Source of the DNA: Ciceribacter lividus | Lineage (GTDB): Bacteria > Pseudomonadota > Alphaproteobacteria > Rhizobiales > Rhizobiaceae | Length of the DNA stretch: 64,000 nucleotides | Reading direction: 5' to 3' | NCBI RefSeq assembly: GCF_003337715.1 | Contig: NZ_QPIX01000007.1 | Coordinates: 1 to 64,000 of the forward strand | Shown here: piece after piece, positions 1 to 9,923 of the stretch | How the letters are laid out: every line of letters starts with the position of its first letter | Numbering within the stretch: position 1 is the stretch's first letter | Program-made: the position numbers and the translations under genes | The notes under the pieces: model-generated | Told to the model about the DNA's origin: nothing | Seen by the model: only the letters and a program-made list of their open reading frames with translations | The model's database searches: none

Positions 1-54
1 CGCCGAAAAATCCTCAATTCGCCATGTCGTCGACGTCGGCATAACTGGGGAATT

Positions 55-990
55 TTACTGCGGCACTTCTGGGGAAAATTCACGCGGCATTGACAGGCGC
101 CACAGCCTGCCATCGATGGCGAGAAGGCCGAGCCCGATCGCCAGCATTCCGACGAAGTGTCGCGGGGCGAGCCGCTCGCCAAGAACCACCGCGCTCAAGA
201 GGATCGCGCTCGGCGGGATGAGGATTGTGACCAGCATGATATTCGTCGCACCCGCCGTCGCGAGAATCCTGAAAAAGAGGATGTAGGCGAGCGCGGTCGA
301 GAGAACGGCGAGCCCGAACAGCGCCGCCCAGGCCTCAGGCCCAGGGAGCGGCAGGGCGAAGGGGCGATCGATGAAGAGCGCTACCGGCAGCAGCAGCAAG
401 GACGAGGCCGTCACCTGGCCGGCGGCGGGCAGGAGTGGCGGCAACCCCATGCGGCGGAAACGGCGGCCGTAGACGCTGGCAAAGGCGTAGCTCAGCGCCG
501 CACCGAGGACGGCAAGTTCGCCCCAGGCATCACCACCGAGGTCGCCGAGCACGGCTGGCCCGATCATGATCACAACCCCGGCGAGGCCGATCAACAATCC
601 CGCCACGCGGTTCACTGTCAGCTTCTCGTCTTCGGTCAACAGATGTGCGACGAGAACCCCGAAAAGTGGCGTGGTGGCATTGAGGATCGCCGCGAGCCCG
701 CTTGCGATATGGGTCTGCCCCCAGACGATCAGCGTGAAGGGAACGGCGTTGTTGAGAAGCCCCATGCCGAAGAAGGAAAGCCAGGCGTCACGGCTTTTCG
801 GCACGGCGATCCCCGAAAGCCGGACAACGATCCAGAGTGTAATCGCAGCCAGCAGGACCCGAGCCGTCACGATGGTGAGCGGTGGCCAGACCTTGACCAG
901 AATTCCGTTGAAGAGAAAGGATCCGCCCCAAAGCAGCGAGAGCCCGAGAAGCATCAGCCATTCCGCGGCTGCCATTTCCTTGTGAGCCAT
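55..990 (-). CDS. EamA/DMT-family transporter
   Basis: Predicted inner-membrane metabolite exporter of the drug/metabolite transporter superfamily, about 311 residues. The protein is almost entirely hydrophobic segments (about ten TM helices) arranged as two EamA repeats, with the family-typical LLWGGSFLFNGI stretch near the N-terminus and a proline/glycine-rich second repeat. I place the start at 990 (M-A-H-K-E) because an AAGGAGAG ribosome binding site sits just upstream; the longer frame to 1020 lacks one. Substrate cannot be inferred. It lies downstream of a methyltransferase gene on the same strand, but the 129-base gap makes an operon uncertain. Confidence 0.85.
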   Translation of the reverse strand: MAHKEMAAAEWLMLLGLSLLWGGSFLFNGILVKVWPPLTIVTARVLLAAITLWIVVRLSGIAVPKSRDAWLSFFGMGLLNNAVPFTLIVWGQTHIASGLAAILNATTPLFGVLVAHLLTEDEKLTVNRVAGLLIGLAGVVIMIGPAVLGDLGGDAWGELAVLGAALSYAFASVYGRRFRRMGLPPLLPAAGQVTASSLLLLPVALFIDRPFALPLPGPEAWAALFGLAVLSTALAYILFFRILATAGATNIMLVTILIPPSAILLSAVVLGERLAPRHFVGMLAIGLGLLAIDGRLWRLSMPREFSPEVPQ

Positions 991-1119
991 AACATCTCTC
1001 CTTTTCCGGAAAGATCGCAAATCTCAGGATGGTCCACCACCCGATTTCCGCCGCTGGCGAAACGCGGATCCGGCGAGCGGGAAACGACAAGGCACGAAGG
1101 GCGCGGCCTCAACGCCGGT

Positions 1120-1710
1120 TCAGGCCGGCCTTGCGACTACGTGAAGCCATTCCGTCGCCACACCGTCGTAGCCGCCACCATGTGCGCATTCGACGACCGG
1201 TTCGGCAAATCCCTGCGTGCGGTACTGATGGATGAGCCATTCCGGCGCCGGCCGATTGTAATAGCGGCCGAACCGGTCGCAACCCTCCTGCTGCCCTGCC
1301 TTGAAGCTCGCATAGAACAGTCCGGACGGGCGCAGGGCGCGGCGGATTCTCCCAAGTATCGACGGAAGTTCCGCCAACGGCACGTGCAAGAGACAGGCGT
1401 TGGCCCAGACGCCATCATAGGCAGCGCTGGCGTCGAGCTCGGAGAAGAGCATGACCCGCACCGGACGGCGAAGCCGTATTTCGGCCTGCTGCGCCATAGC
1501 CGCCGAGCCGTCGGTCGGTACGACGTCGAACCCTCGCGCAAGCATGGCGGCGCTGTCGTCGCCGGCACCGCAGCCGAGCTCGAGAATCCGCGAGCCGGGC
1601 ACCAGCGCGCCAAGAAAGGCCTCGAGCCTGTCATGCGGCAAAGATCGGCGACGCACGGCATAGGAGCCCGCATTCGCTTCGTAGAAGGCAAGCGACGGAT
1701 CGTGCGGCAT
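1120..1710 (-). CDS. class I SAM-dependent methyltransferase
   Basis: Small Rossmann-fold methyltransferase of about 196 residues. The glycine-rich SAM-binding motif I, ILELGCGAGDDSAAML, lies near residue 50 and an acidic residue follows at the end of strand 2 (VVPTDGS). A later ALRPSGLFYASFK stretch matches the post-motif region common to Methyltransf_11/25 proteins. The start at 1710 is chosen for the GTAGGAG site 6 bases upstream. Substrate unknown. The gene follows dnaA on the same strand but is separated from it by a strong terminator, so it probably has its own promoter. Confidence 0.8.
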   Translation of the reverse strand: MPHDPSLAFYEANAGSYAVRRRSLPHDRLEAFLGALVPGSRILELGCGAGDDSAAMLARGFDVVPTDGSAAMAQQAEIRLRRPVRVMLFSELDASAAYDGVWANACLLHVPLAELPSILGRIRRALRPSGLFYASFKAGQQEGCDRFGRYYNRPAPEWLIHQYRTQGFAEPVVECAHGGGYDGVATEWLHVVARPA

Positions 1711-1736
1711 CGTGTCTCCTACGGCTGTCTCAGAAA

Positions 1737-1764
1737 GCAAAAGGCCGGCGTCTCCGCCGGCCTT
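1737..1764 (-). terminator. rho-independent terminator after dnaA
   Basis: A 9-bp perfect stem (AAGGCCGGC / GCCGGCCTT) with a 6-base loop is followed, reading the minus strand, by TTTTGCTTTC. It lies just past the dnaA stop codon at 1768. Confidence 0.8.
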
Positions 1765-1767
1765 GCC

Positions 1768-3324
1768 TCAAGCGTTGTTCTCGTTGATCAGCCGCTTGAG
1801 AAGCTCGATCTCGTGGCTGAGCTTGGTATCGGCGCCGATCATCTCTTCGATCTTCCGGACCGCGTGCAGCACGGTGGTGTGGTCGCGTCCGCCGAAACGG
1901 CGGCCGATCTCCGGGAAGGAGCGAGGGGTCAGCGTCTTCGACAAGTACATCGCGATCTGCCGCGGCTTTACAATAACCCGGGTGCGACGGTTGGAGACCA
2001 GTTCCTGGCGCGAAACGTTGTAATGGCGCGCCACGACCCGCTGGATGTCCTCGATGCGGACGCGCTTCTGTTCTCCCGCACCCACCAGGTGGGCGAGCAG
2101 TTCGTCCACCCGGTCGACCGAAAGGTTCGGCTCGAACGATCGACGGAAGATCAGCTGGTTGAAGGCACCTTCGAGATCACGGCCGCTGCTTGCGACACTG
2201 CGCGCCACATGCGCGAGGATCTCGACGGGAATATCGAGCGAGCCGTCGTCCTTCTGCGCGGCTTCGAGCCGCTTCTTCAGCATGGAGAAGCGCATCTCGA
2301 AATCGGGCGCCTCCATCTCGATCGCAACGCCGCCCTGCAGGCGCGAGCGAACCCGCGGGTCGAGTGACTCCAGCTCCCAGGGCGCACGATCGGCGGCCAC
2401 GACCACCTGCTTGGCGCTGTCGAGCAGCGTGTTCAGGAGGTGGCAGAACTCATGCTGGATCATCTTGCCCTGCAAGAACTGCATGTCGTCGATGATGAGC
2501 AGGTCGATGTTGCGCAGAGAGTCCTTCAGCGTCAGCGCGTCGTTGTCGCGGATGGCAGTCGCGAAGCGCCACATGAAATATTCGGCCGTCAGATAAACGA
2601 CACGCGGCGCCCGCGGGCTCTGGATCGCAGCGTTGGCAATGGCCTGTAGCAGATGGGTCTTGCCGAGGCCGACCGACGAATGAATGAAGAGCGGATTGAA
2701 GCGAACGGCACCGGCGCCAGCCTCGGCAATGGTCTTGGCCGCCGCGAGCGCGACACGGTTCGAGGCGCCTTCGATGAAACCGTCGAAGGTAAAACGAGAG
2801 TCCAGCGGCGAACCGAACAGCGGTCCGGGCGGCGCCGAGCGGGGAGCTGCGCCCTGGTGGGCGGAAACCTGCCCGATCTGCTGGGGCGCGGAGGGCTTGC
2901 GCACGGTGGACGACGGAACGGTTTCGGAAACTGGCTTGTGATGTTCGTCCGGCGCCTGTGGGCGCACGCCGCGGCTTGCGCTGCGCACGACGATCTCCAC
3001 CTTCAGGATGCTCGCGTCCTCCTGCTGGAGGATATTCGTGATCAGGTCCAGGTAGCGATTGTTGATCCAGGACTTGAGGAAGGTCGTGGGGACCGACAGT
3101 CGCAGAACGCTCTTCGAAGCCGAATGCAGCTTCAGGCGGCCGAACCAACTCGCATAGACATCCGGCCCGACCTGAGCCTTCAGCCTGGCACTGAAGCGCT
3201 CGAACAACACATCTTGCGTTGCCACAGACGAGTCCTCCGCCGCTTCAGAACGAACAATACCCGTCGTCTCCCGTGCATGGTTCCCGTCAACCGCTGCACC
3301 GGCCGTCAGTGAATTAATTTGCAT
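1768..3324 (-). CDS. dnaA: chromosomal replication initiator DnaA
   Basis: DnaA opens the replication origin and loads the helicase; 518 residues. Domain I is at about residues 38-110, followed by a variable proline-rich linker. The AAA+ domain has Walker [10 protein letters not shown] and Walker [11 protein letters not shown]. The C-terminal domain IV carries the helix-turn-helix and the signature [17 protein letters not shown] start at ATG 3324 because GGAAGGCGG lies immediately upstream; the longer frame would need TTG within that site. The gene is downstream of rpsT across about 780 noncoding bases, the usual order in Rhizobiaceae. In several rhizobia the replication origin is not next to dnaA, so this does not place oriC here. 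Confidence 0.98.
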   Translation of the reverse strand: MQINSLTAGAAVDGNHARETTGIVRSEAAEDSSVATQDVLFERFSARLKAQVGPDVYASWFGRLKLHSASKSVLRLSVPTTFLKSWINNRYLDLITNILQQEDASILKVEIVVRSASRGVRPQAPDEHHKPVSETVPSSTVRKPSAPQQIGQVSAHQGAAPRSAPPGPLFGSPLDSRFTFDGFIEGASNRVALAAAKTIAEAGAGAVRFNPLFIHSSVGLGKTHLLQAIANAAIQSPRAPRVVYLTAEYFMWRFATAIRDNDALTLKDSLRNIDLLIIDDMQFLQGKMIQHEFCHLLNTLLDSAKQVVVAADRAPWELESLDPRVRSRLQGGVAIEMEAPDFEMRFSMLKKRLEAAQKDDGSLDIPVEILAHVARSVASSGRDLEGAFNQLIFRRSFEPNLSVDRVDELLAHLVGAGEQKRVRIEDIQRVVARHYNVSRQELVSNRRTRVIVKPRQIAMYLSKTLTPRSFPEIGRRFGGRDHTTVLHAVRKIEEMIGADTKLSHEIELLKRLINENNA

Positions 3325-4104
3325 TTTGCCGCCTTCCAAAAATTACCTTCGCCGAACAGTGCAATCTTCCCGCCCAGCTGCCTTTGACTGCCCGTGGTGC
3401 CTCTCACAAGAAAACAGCACACCTCACGAAAACGAGGCCAGATCCCATGCCAAGCGGATCAGGCACCCTGTCGTGACGGCCCAAGGCCAGTCCCCCTTTT
3501 CATTCATCAAACTCGCCGATCGCCCACCCTCGAAACGGACATTCGGCCGCGCCCTCGCCTACTCCCTACTACTTTCGCCAGCCCCTGAAACTGTGCGCAA
3601 ACTCACCCCGTCGCAATCCGAGCAGATTACGATGCAAGGTCAAACACTGGATGAAAAAACGGAATCAGAACCATTCCGCTACGAGAGCCACCGGGACATT
3701 TCAGCACCTGACCAGCAGTTGCAGATCGCCCCCCGAGGTCAACTCCGTGCCTCTCGTTGGAAGCCATTTAGGCAGGATCAAAAGCCAAGATCAACAGTGA
3801 ATTTTACCCAAAATTAAGTTCGAACCATTGACTCCCGACCCGAATTTTGTCCGCCACAATCGAGGAAAAAAGAATCGCTGTTGAATCAAGGGGATTCAAA
3901 AATGAGGGGACGCGAAGGTCCTTTGCGACAAAAAAAAAATAAATTCGCTTGACTCGAAACTGGTGGCGCCTGCCGTTAAGTGAAGAGGAGGTCCTCCACA
4001 TCACCTCTGATAAGCTTTTGTTTTTATTTGATTTTTCTTGTCACCGTAATGACATCCTAGTGTCAACGTGACAGACCAATGACAACGATATGAAAGAAAA
4101 CACG
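3325..4104. other. rpsT-dnaA intergenic region (dnaA leader)
   Basis: About 780 bases without a convincing gene. It contains an A/T-rich stretch at about 3930-4055, including a run of A residues, which probably belongs to the dnaA promoter region. I found no cluster of perfect DnaA boxes (TTATCCACA) by eye. The plus-strand reading frame at 3326-3817 has no ribosome binding site and no family resemblance. Confidence 0.5.
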
Positions 4105-4130
4105 AAAAGCCCGGCTGGACAGCCGAGCTT
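4105..4130 (-). terminator. terminator after rpsT
   Basis: On the minus strand, AAGCTCGGCTG-TC-CAGCCGGGCTTTT forms a GC-rich hairpin followed by T residues, about 30 bases past the rpsT stop. It separates rpsT from dnaA transcription. Confidence 0.65.
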
Positions 4131-4159
4131 CACGAAAAGTGGCGATATTGTGTCTTAAA

Positions 4160-4426
4160 TTAGACGGCCAGTGCCTTAACGCGCTGGGCAAGACGCGAAA
4201 TCTTGCGCGATGCGGTATTGGCGTGCAGGACACCCTTGGTCGCCGCACGATGCAGCTCGGGCTGGGCGGCCTTGAGAGCTTCACGCGCTACGGCAACGTC
4301 GCCGGTAGCGATGGCCTCTTCGACCTTGCGAATGAAACCACGAACCCGCGAACGGCGAGCCTTGTTGACTGCAGTGCGGCGAGCGATCTTGCGGGTCGCC
4401 TTCTTCGCCGAAGTGGTATTGGCCAT
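4160..4426 (-). CDS. rpsT: 30S ribosomal protein S20
   Basis: Primary 16S rRNA-binding protein of the small ribosomal subunit, 88 residues. It begins M-A-N-T-T-S-A-K-K and is rich in Lys, Arg and Ala, with the family pattern [19 protein letters not shown] and a conserved [21 protein letters not shown] stretch that ends in a basic helix. The start is fixed by an AGAGAGG site 7 bases upstream of ATG 4426. Length and composition match bacterial S20. Confidence 0.97.
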   Translation of the reverse strand: MANTTSAKKATRKIARRTAVNKARRSRVRGFIRKVEEAIATGDVAVAREALKAAQPELHRAATKGVLHANTASRKISRLAQRVKALAV

Positions 4427-4622
4427 GGATGCCTCTCTTCGAATTCTAACCAAACTCCGCCATCGCCGCATCGGGTCCTTGCGACCTACGCATTCAGCAA
4501 TTCGGGAGCAATCGCGGAAAAGCCAGAAGCTTTCCTAACTGTGGGCGGGCATATAGCGGGAAAGCGGACCGCCGTCAACGCGCAATTTCGCGAGGACCGC
4601 GCTGCGCCGGCCGCTTTTGCCC

Positions 4623-5396
4623 TCAACGGTTCCTGAATGCCGCCTTGCGCTTCTGCACGAAGGCCGCCATGCCCTCCTTCTGATCCTCCGTCGCAAAGAG
4701 CGAATGGAAAAGACGCCGTTCGAAACGCAACCCCTCGGCCAGCGTCAGCTCGAAGGCGCGATTGACGCTCTCCTTCGCCATCAGCACGGCGGGGGCGGAA
4801 AAGGCCGCGATCTTTTCGGCCGCAGCGATCGCCTCCTCGAGCAGTCGTTCAGGCTCGACGATGCGCGCCACGAGCCCCGAGCGCTCGGCTTCCGCGGCGT
4901 CCATCATGCGGCCGGTCAGGCAGAGATCCATTGCCTTCGCCTTACCCACAGCGCGGGTCAGGCGCTGCGAGCCACCCATGCCCGGTATGACGCCGAGCGT
5001 GATTTCGGGCTGGCCGAACTTGGCCGTGGTCGAGGCGATGATGAAGTCGCACATCATTGCAAGCTCGCAGCCACCGCCGAGCGCAAAGCCGGAAACGGCG
5101 GCGATCATCGGCTTGCGAAAGCCTGCGACTTCCTCCCACCCGCTGATGAAATCGCCGAGATAGGCGTCGACGAAGTCGAGGGACTGCATCTCCTTGATAT
5201 CGGCACCGGCCGCGAAAGCCTTTTCCGAACCTGTAAGCACGACCGCGCCAATGTCACCGTCCTTCTGGACGCCCGCGAGCACCTGGCGCAATTCCGCCAT
5301 CACGGTCGAATTGAGCGCATTCAGCGCCTGCGGCCGGTTGAGCGTGACGATCGCCACACGGCCGCGAACCTCCACAAGCAGCGTCTCATAGGTCAT
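4623..5396 (-). CDS. enoyl-CoA hydratase
   Basis: Crotonase-superfamily enzyme of 257 residues expected to hydrate trans-2-enoyl-CoA in fatty-acid beta-oxidation. The oxyanion-hole segment AAGADIKEM and the crotonase signature [12 protein letters not shown] are present. Both catalytic glutamates are visible, in GGGCE (about residue 113) and GQPEI (about 133), and the following [12 protein letters not shown] matches true hydratases rather than isomerases. It lies between mutM and rpsT on the same strand, with only 24 bases to mutM, so the two are probably co-transcribed. Physiological substrate range is not shown by the sequence. Confidence 0.93.
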   Translation of the reverse strand: MTYETLLVEVRGRVAIVTLNRPQALNALNSTVMAELRQVLAGVQKDGDIGAVVLTGSEKAFAAGADIKEMQSLDFVDAYLGDFISGWEEVAGFRKPMIAAVSGFALGGGCELAMMCDFIIASTTAKFGQPEITLGVIPGMGGSQRLTRAVGKAKAMDLCLTGRMMDAAEAERSGLVARIVEPERLLEEAIAAAEKIAAFSAPAVLMAKESVNRAFELTLAEGLRFERRLFHSLFATEDQKEGMAAFVQKRKAAFRNR

Positions 5397-5420
5397 TCCA
5401 ATCTCTCCCCTGGTCGGTGG

Positions 5421-6311
5421 CTATTCCTGGCAGCGGCTGCAATAGAATGTCGAGCGGCCGGCCTGGACGATGCGCGCCACGGTACCGTCGCATTCCGGGT
5501 TCGCGCAAGCATGACCTTCGCGGTCATAGACTCGGAAAGTGTGCTGAAAATAGCCGAGCGTGCCGTCCGTGCGGATATGATCGCGCAGCGAGGAGCCCCC
5601 GACGGCGATGGCATCGGCGATGACGGCGCGGATGGCCTCGACAAGGCGGACAAGCTCCTTCTTCGGCTTGCCGGTCGGCGTTACCGTCGTCCCCGCTGCC
5701 CGCACCGGCGAAAGCCCGGCGCGCCAGAGCGCCTCGCAAACATAGATATTGCCGAGCCCCGCTATATTGCTCTGGTCGAGCAGTGCCGCCTTGAGCGGCT
5801 GGCTGCGCCCGGCAAAACGCGCGGCTAGACCTGCCGCGTCGAGAGCATTGCCGACCGGTTCGGGGCCGAGCTGACGGAACGCAGGATAATTGTCGAGATC
5901 GACGCGCGGCAGGAGATCCATGAAGCCGAAGCGCCGCGGGTCATTATATATGACGCGCACGGCACCTTGCGCCCCTTCGATATGAAAGACGACGTGATCG
6001 TGCTTCTCGTCCTTCGAGCGGGCGTGGTGGAAGGCTCCAGACAGTTCGTTCTCCGCCTCATGCTCAACCCTGAACGAACCGGACATGCCGAGATGGGCGA
6101 TCACCGTCTCGCCGCTGTCGAGATCGATCAGCAAGTACTTCGCCCGCCGACCGAGCCCGACGATACGGGTGCCGGAAACACGATCGGAGAAGGCCGTCGG
6201 AAACGGAAAACGGAGATCGGCCCGGCGCAATTCCAGGCGCCCGATGCGCGCACCCTCCATCGCCGGAGCAAGCCCTCTCCTGACCGTCTCTACCTCTGGC
6301 AATTCCGGCAT
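5421..6311 (-). CDS. mutM: formamidopyrimidine-DNA glycosylase (Fpg)
   Basis: Bifunctional DNA glycosylase/AP lyase that removes 8-oxoguanine and ring-opened purines; 296 residues. After Met removal the catalytic Pro1 and Glu2 come from M-P-E-L-P-E-V. The conserved lysine is in GRRAKYLL at residue 58. The H2TH region includes [20 protein letters not shown], and the C-terminal zinc finger uses Cys pairs in CANPEC and CSRC. The start must be M-P-E-L because Pro1 is the nucleophile; the longer frame to 6335 would bury it. It is transcribed divergently from ubiE, the common rhizobial layout. Confidence 0.97.
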   Translation of the reverse strand: MPELPEVETVRRGLAPAMEGARIGRLELRRADLRFPFPTAFSDRVSGTRIVGLGRRAKYLLIDLDSGETVIAHLGMSGSFRVEHEAENELSGAFHHARSKDEKHDHVVFHIEGAQGAVRVIYNDPRRFGFMDLLPRVDLDNYPAFRQLGPEPVGNALDAAGLAARFAGRSQPLKAALLDQSNIAGLGNIYVCEALWRAGLSPVRAAGTTVTPTGKPKKELVRLVEAIRAVIADAIAVGGSSLRDHIRTDGTLGYFQHTFRVYDREGHACANPECDGTVARIVQAGRSTFYCSRCQE

Positions 6312-6458
6312 TGCTGGCCCATCTTTCTGTTTCAACCACGCTTCTTGTGGTCTATAGACCAGCGCGAAGGTGTCGCAGCCGGTACCGGCGAGACAGATAG
6401 CGTGCCTTGGACGATTTCGCTATGGTCACCCGGCCATAAAGGACAATGGAGCGAGCAC

Positions 6459-7235
6459 ATGGCTGAAACCCGCACGACCGCCGAAGGCGGCATGGCGACA
6501 TCGTACGGCTTCCGCGATGTGCAGGAAGGCGAGAAACAGGGTCTCGTCAACGACGTCTTCCACAAGGTGGCCAAGCGCTACGACATCATGAACGACGTCA
6601 TGTCCGCAGGCCTTCACCGGGTCTGGAAGAACGCCATGGTCGCAGCACTCAACCCCCGCAAGGATCCGGCATACAAGGTACTCGACGTCGCCGGAGGAAC
6701 CGGTGACATCGCCTTCCGCATCATCGAAGCCTCCGATCGCCTCGCACTCGCGACCGTTCTCGACATCAACGGCTCCATGCTCGCCGTCGGCGCCGAAAGG
6801 GCTGCAAAGAAAGGGCTCTCCGACAATATCACCTTCGTCGAGGCGAATGCCGAAGAGCTGCCCTTTGAGGACAATAGCTTCGACGCCTATACCATCGCTT
6901 TCGGCATCCGGAACGTGCCGCATATCGAGGTTGCGCTGAAGGAAGCGTATCGTGTGCTGAAACGAGGCGGGCGTCTCCTCGTGCTCGAGTTTTCGGAGGT
7001 CGACATGCCGCTGCTCGACCGGTTCTACGACGAGTGGTCGTTCAAGGCGATCCCGCAATTCGGCAAAATGATCACAGGCGACGCCGAGCCCTACCAGTAT
7101 CTCGTGGAGTCCATCCGCAAGTTCCCCAATCAACGCGACTTCGCAGCGATGATTTCAAAAACCGGATTTTCGCGTGTCACCTTCACCAACTACACCGGTG
7201 GCATTGCAGCGCTGCATTCCGGCTGGAAGCTCTGA
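6459..7235 (+). CDS. ubiE: demethylmenaquinone/2-methoxy-6-polyprenyl-1,4-benzoquinol methyltransferase
   Basis: C-methyltransferase of ubiquinone biosynthesis, 258 residues. UbiE/COQ5 signatures are present: [17 protein letters not shown] near residue 45, SAM motif [14 protein letters not shown], and [19 protein letters not shown]. The C-terminal [15 protein letters not shown] is typical. The reading frame stays open upstream to 5967, but the mutM gene occupies the other strand there, and the start at 6459 has a GGAG site upstream. It is followed 62 bases later by ubiB, forming the ubiE-ubiB pair. Confidence 0.97.
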   Translation: MAETRTTAEGGMATSYGFRDVQEGEKQGLVNDVFHKVAKRYDIMNDVMSAGLHRVWKNAMVAALNPRKDPAYKVLDVAGGTGDIAFRIIEASDRLALATVLDINGSMLAVGAERAAKKGLSDNITFVEANAEELPFEDNSFDAYTIAFGIRNVPHIEVALKEAYRVLKRGGRLLVLEFSEVDMPLLDRFYDEWSFKAIPQFGKMITGDAEPYQYLVESIRKFPNQRDFAAMISKTGFSRVTFTNYTGGIAALHSGWKL

Positions 7236-7297
7236 CCTATGAGGGCATTCTGCATGAAGACCCTCCGCGGCCGGGCCCTCAAGGCTGACAACGCACG

Positions 7298-8872
7298 ATG
7301 AGCACGATCGGCGCATATTTCCGCCTGGCGCGGGTCGGCTGGGTTCTGGTGCGCGAGGGTGTGATATCCGCCCTGCCCTCCGAAGGCCTGCCGCCGATGC
7401 TCGTCTTTGCCCAGTCGGCCGCCGGGCTGCTCGCCCGCAAGCGCGCGATGCGCGAACGACGCTCGGATCGTCTGTCGAAGGCGGTGGCCCGCCTCGGCCC
7501 ATCCTACGTGAAGATCGGCCAGTTCCTCGCCACCCGCCCCGACGTCGTCGGCGCGGAGATCGCGGAAGACCTTTCCGGCCTGCAGGATCGGATGGACTTC
7601 TTCCCGACCGAAGCCGCCAAGATTTCCATCCGCGAGTCGCTCGGACGTCCCGTCGGCGAACTCTACGCCTCCTTCGATGAACCGATCGCTGCCGCCTCGA
7701 TCGCACAGGTCCACCTCGGTGAGGTCGAGACCGGTCAGGGCCGCAGGAAGGTCGCGATCAAGGTCATCCGTCCCGGTGTTCGCCGGCGTTTCGCCGCCGA
7801 CCTCGAGGCGATGTACATCGTCTCGCGCCTGCAGGAACGCTTCTTGCCGCATATGCGGCGGCTGAAGCCGGTAGAAGTGACGCGCACGCTCGAGCAGACG
7901 ACCAAGCTCGAGATGGACCTCCGGCTCGAGGCCGCGGCACTGTCCGAACTCGCCGAGAATACGAAGAACGATCCGGGATTCCGGGTCCCCGCCGTCGACT
8001 GGGAACGCACCGGGCGTGACGTCGTCACCATGGAATGGATCGACGGCATCAAGATGTCGGACGTCGAGGCGCTCAAGGCGGCGGGGTACGATCTCAATGC
8101 ACTTGCCGATACGCTGATCCATTCCTTCCTGCGTCATACGTTACGGGACGGCTTCTTCCATGCCGACATGCACCCCGGAAATCTCTTCGTCGACGAGAAA
8201 GGCATGATCGTCGCCGTCGATCTCGGGATTGCGGGTCGGCTCGGCAAGAAGGAGCGGCGCTTCCTGGCGGAGATCCTCTACGGGTTCATCACCCGCGACT
8301 ATCTGCGCGTCGCGGAGGTGCACTTCGAGGCCGGCTACGTACCCTCCCACCACAACGTCGCGAGTTTCGCGCAGGCGATCCGCGCGATCGGCGAGCCGAT
8401 CCACGGCCAGCCGGCAGAAACCATATCGATGGGGCGGCTGCTGACGCTGCTTTTCGAGGTGACCGAACTCTTCGACATGGCAACGCGTCCCGAGCTCGTC
8501 ATGCTGCAGAAGACCATGGTTGTGGTCGAGGGCGTGGCGCGCATGCTCAATCCGCAATTCAATATGTGGAAGGCCTCCGAACCCGTCGTTTCCGGCTGGA
8601 TTCGCGACAATCTCGGCCCCAAGCGGATCGTCACCGACCTGAAAGACGGATTGCACGCGGCCATCCGTCTCGCAGAGGCGATCCCCGAGATCGCGGTAAA
8701 GACCGAAAAGTTCCATACCGAACTTATGGCGATGAGCGAAAACGGTCTGCGCCTCGATCGGGCGACGACGGATGCGATCGGGCGTGCCGAAGCGCGCCAT
8801 GGCAGGCTCGGCCGCCTGGCGCTCTGGGTCATCGCGGCATCACTCGTCTACATCGCGGTCCAGATCAGCTGA
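7298..8872 (+). CDS. ubiB: UbiB, ABC1/ADCK protein-kinase-like ubiquinone biosynthesis factor
   Basis: Atypical protein-kinase-like ATPase needed for ubiquinone synthesis, 524 residues. The diagnostic KxGQ motif is in SYVKIGQFLATRPD and the Ala-rich nucleotide loop is AAASIAQVHLGEV. A kinase-like catalytic region follows with HADMHPGN and VDLGIAGRLG, the equivalents of the HRD and DFG loops. The C-terminus ends in a hydrophobic anchor (LALWVIAASLVYIAVQI), placing it at the inner membrane. It is downstream of ubiE and probably in the same transcript. Confidence 0.96.
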   Translation: MSTIGAYFRLARVGWVLVREGVISALPSEGLPPMLVFAQSAAGLLARKRAMRERRSDRLSKAVARLGPSYVKIGQFLATRPDVVGAEIAEDLSGLQDRMDFFPTEAAKISIRESLGRPVGELYASFDEPIAAASIAQVHLGEVETGQGRRKVAIKVIRPGVRRRFAADLEAMYIVSRLQERFLPHMRRLKPVEVTRTLEQTTKLEMDLRLEAAALSELAENTKNDPGFRVPAVDWERTGRDVVTMEWIDGIKMSDVEALKAAGYDLNALADTLIHSFLRHTLRDGFFHADMHPGNLFVDEKGMIVAVDLGIAGRLGKKERRFLAEILYGFITRDYLRVAEVHFEAGYVPSHHNVASFAQAIRAIGEPIHGQPAETISMGRLLTLLFEVTELFDMATRPELVMLQKTMVVVEGVARMLNPQFNMWKASEPVVSGWIRDNLGPKRIVTDLKDGLHAAIRLAEAIPEIAVKTEKFHTELMAMSENGLRLDRATTDAIGRAEARHGRLGRLALWVIAASLVYIAVQIS

Positions 8873-8938
8873 TCCGGCGCCGGCACGCAATCGCAGGACC
8901 GGACGGCATGCATCTTGCATTGCATCTGGCATGACAAC

Positions 8939-8960
8939 CGAACCCGATGTCACGGGTTCG
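8939..8960. other. perfect hairpin between ubiB and the modD-like gene
   Basis: An 8-bp perfect inverted repeat (CGAACCCG / CGGGTTCG) with a 6-base loop lies 22 bases upstream of the next start codon. There is no T-run after it, so a leader structure or an operator is as likely as a terminator. Confidence 0.45.
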
Positions 8961-8981
8961 ACCTCATGTTCGGAGATTGCC

Positions 8982-9821
8982 ATGTCCAGACTATCTGACA
9001 GCCTTCTCGATCAACTCCTGCTACAGGACGTACCGCTCGGCGATCTGACCACCGAAGGCCTGGGAATCGGCGCACGATCAGCAGAAATCACTTACTGCGC
9101 CCGCAACCCAATGGTGCTCTGCGGCAGCGAGGAGGCGGGCCGCATGCTCGAAATGCGGGGTGTCCGCATCGATCACCTGCTGCCGAGCGGTCGCATGCTG
9201 GCAGCGGGGGAGATATTCCTGTCGGCCCAGGGCAGCGCGCAGAGCCTGCACGCCGTGTGGAAAATCTCACAAACCCTTGTCGAATACCTTTCAGGAATTG
9301 CAACACGTACGCGCCGGATCGTCGATGCGGCCCGCAACGTGGCGCCGGAGACAGTGATTGCATGCACCCGCAAGAATTTTCCCGGCACGAAGGAAGTCAG
9401 CATCCGGGCAATACGGGCAGGTGGCGGTATCATGCATCGTCTCGGCCTGTCTGAAACCATTCTCGTCTTTCCCGAGCACCTGGCCTTCGTCGACGAACCG
9501 CCGGATATCTGGATGACTAAGCTTCGGGCACAGGCTCCGGAGAAAAAGATCGTCGTCGAGGCGGCAACGGTCGAGGCCGCCGAGCAGCTGATCGCCTGCG
9601 GCGCCGACGTGATACAATTGGAAAAATTCTCGCCTCAGGAAACGGCAGTGGTAGTGGATCTCGCCCGACGGCAGCGTCCAAGCCCGGTCGTAGCAGTCGC
9701 CGGCGGCGTCACGGAGGACAATGTCGGCGCGTTCGTGGAGACAGGATGCCGGCTCATCGTCACCTCCGCACCGTTCTTCGGCAAGCCGTGCGACGTCAAG
9801 GTCACTCTCAAGCCTTGCTGA
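8982..9821 (+). CDS. modD: ModD-like quinolinate phosphoribosyltransferase homologue
   Basis: A 279-residue protein of the NadC/QPRTase fold, closest in pattern to ModD of molybdenum transport loci. Features include LLLQDVPLGDLTTE at the N-terminus, TRKNFPGTKEVSIRAIRAGGG with the substrate-binding basic residues, GLSETILVFPEHL, and the C-terminal barrel motif ADVIQLEKFSPQE. ModD function is not firmly established; NadC-type activity is possible but NadC proper is normally clustered with nadA/nadB. No molybdate transporter genes are in view. Start chosen for the CGGAGATT site upstream. Confidence 0.75.
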   Translation: MSRLSDSLLDQLLLQDVPLGDLTTEGLGIGARSAEITYCARNPMVLCGSEEAGRMLEMRGVRIDHLLPSGRMLAAGEIFLSAQGSAQSLHAVWKISQTLVEYLSGIATRTRRIVDAARNVAPETVIACTRKNFPGTKEVSIRAIRAGGGIMHRLGLSETILVFPEHLAFVDEPPDIWMTKLRAQAPEKKIVVEAATVEAAEQLIACGADVIQLEKFSPQETAVVVDLARRQRPSPVVAVAGGVTEDNVGAFVETGCRLIVTSAPFFGKPCDVKVTLKPC

Positions 9822-9923
9822 GAGAGTGCGGAGACCATCCGGCTTCCACGCCCCCGACGAAAATCGATTTCGATTTGCCGTGCCTTGCGGTAGGTTCGCG
9901 CAAACGAGCGACCGGACCATCAG

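Noticed and set aside
157..2367. A 736-codon plus-strand open frame across the EamA, methyltransferase and dnaA genes
   Set aside because: It is antisense to three well-supported genes, is rich in Arg, Gln and Glu as expected for a GC-rich shadow frame, and has no family resemblance.
3325..4104. Possible oriC beside dnaA
   Set aside because: No cluster of DnaA boxes or obvious unwinding element with iterons is visible, and in several rhizobia the chromosome origin is elsewhere.
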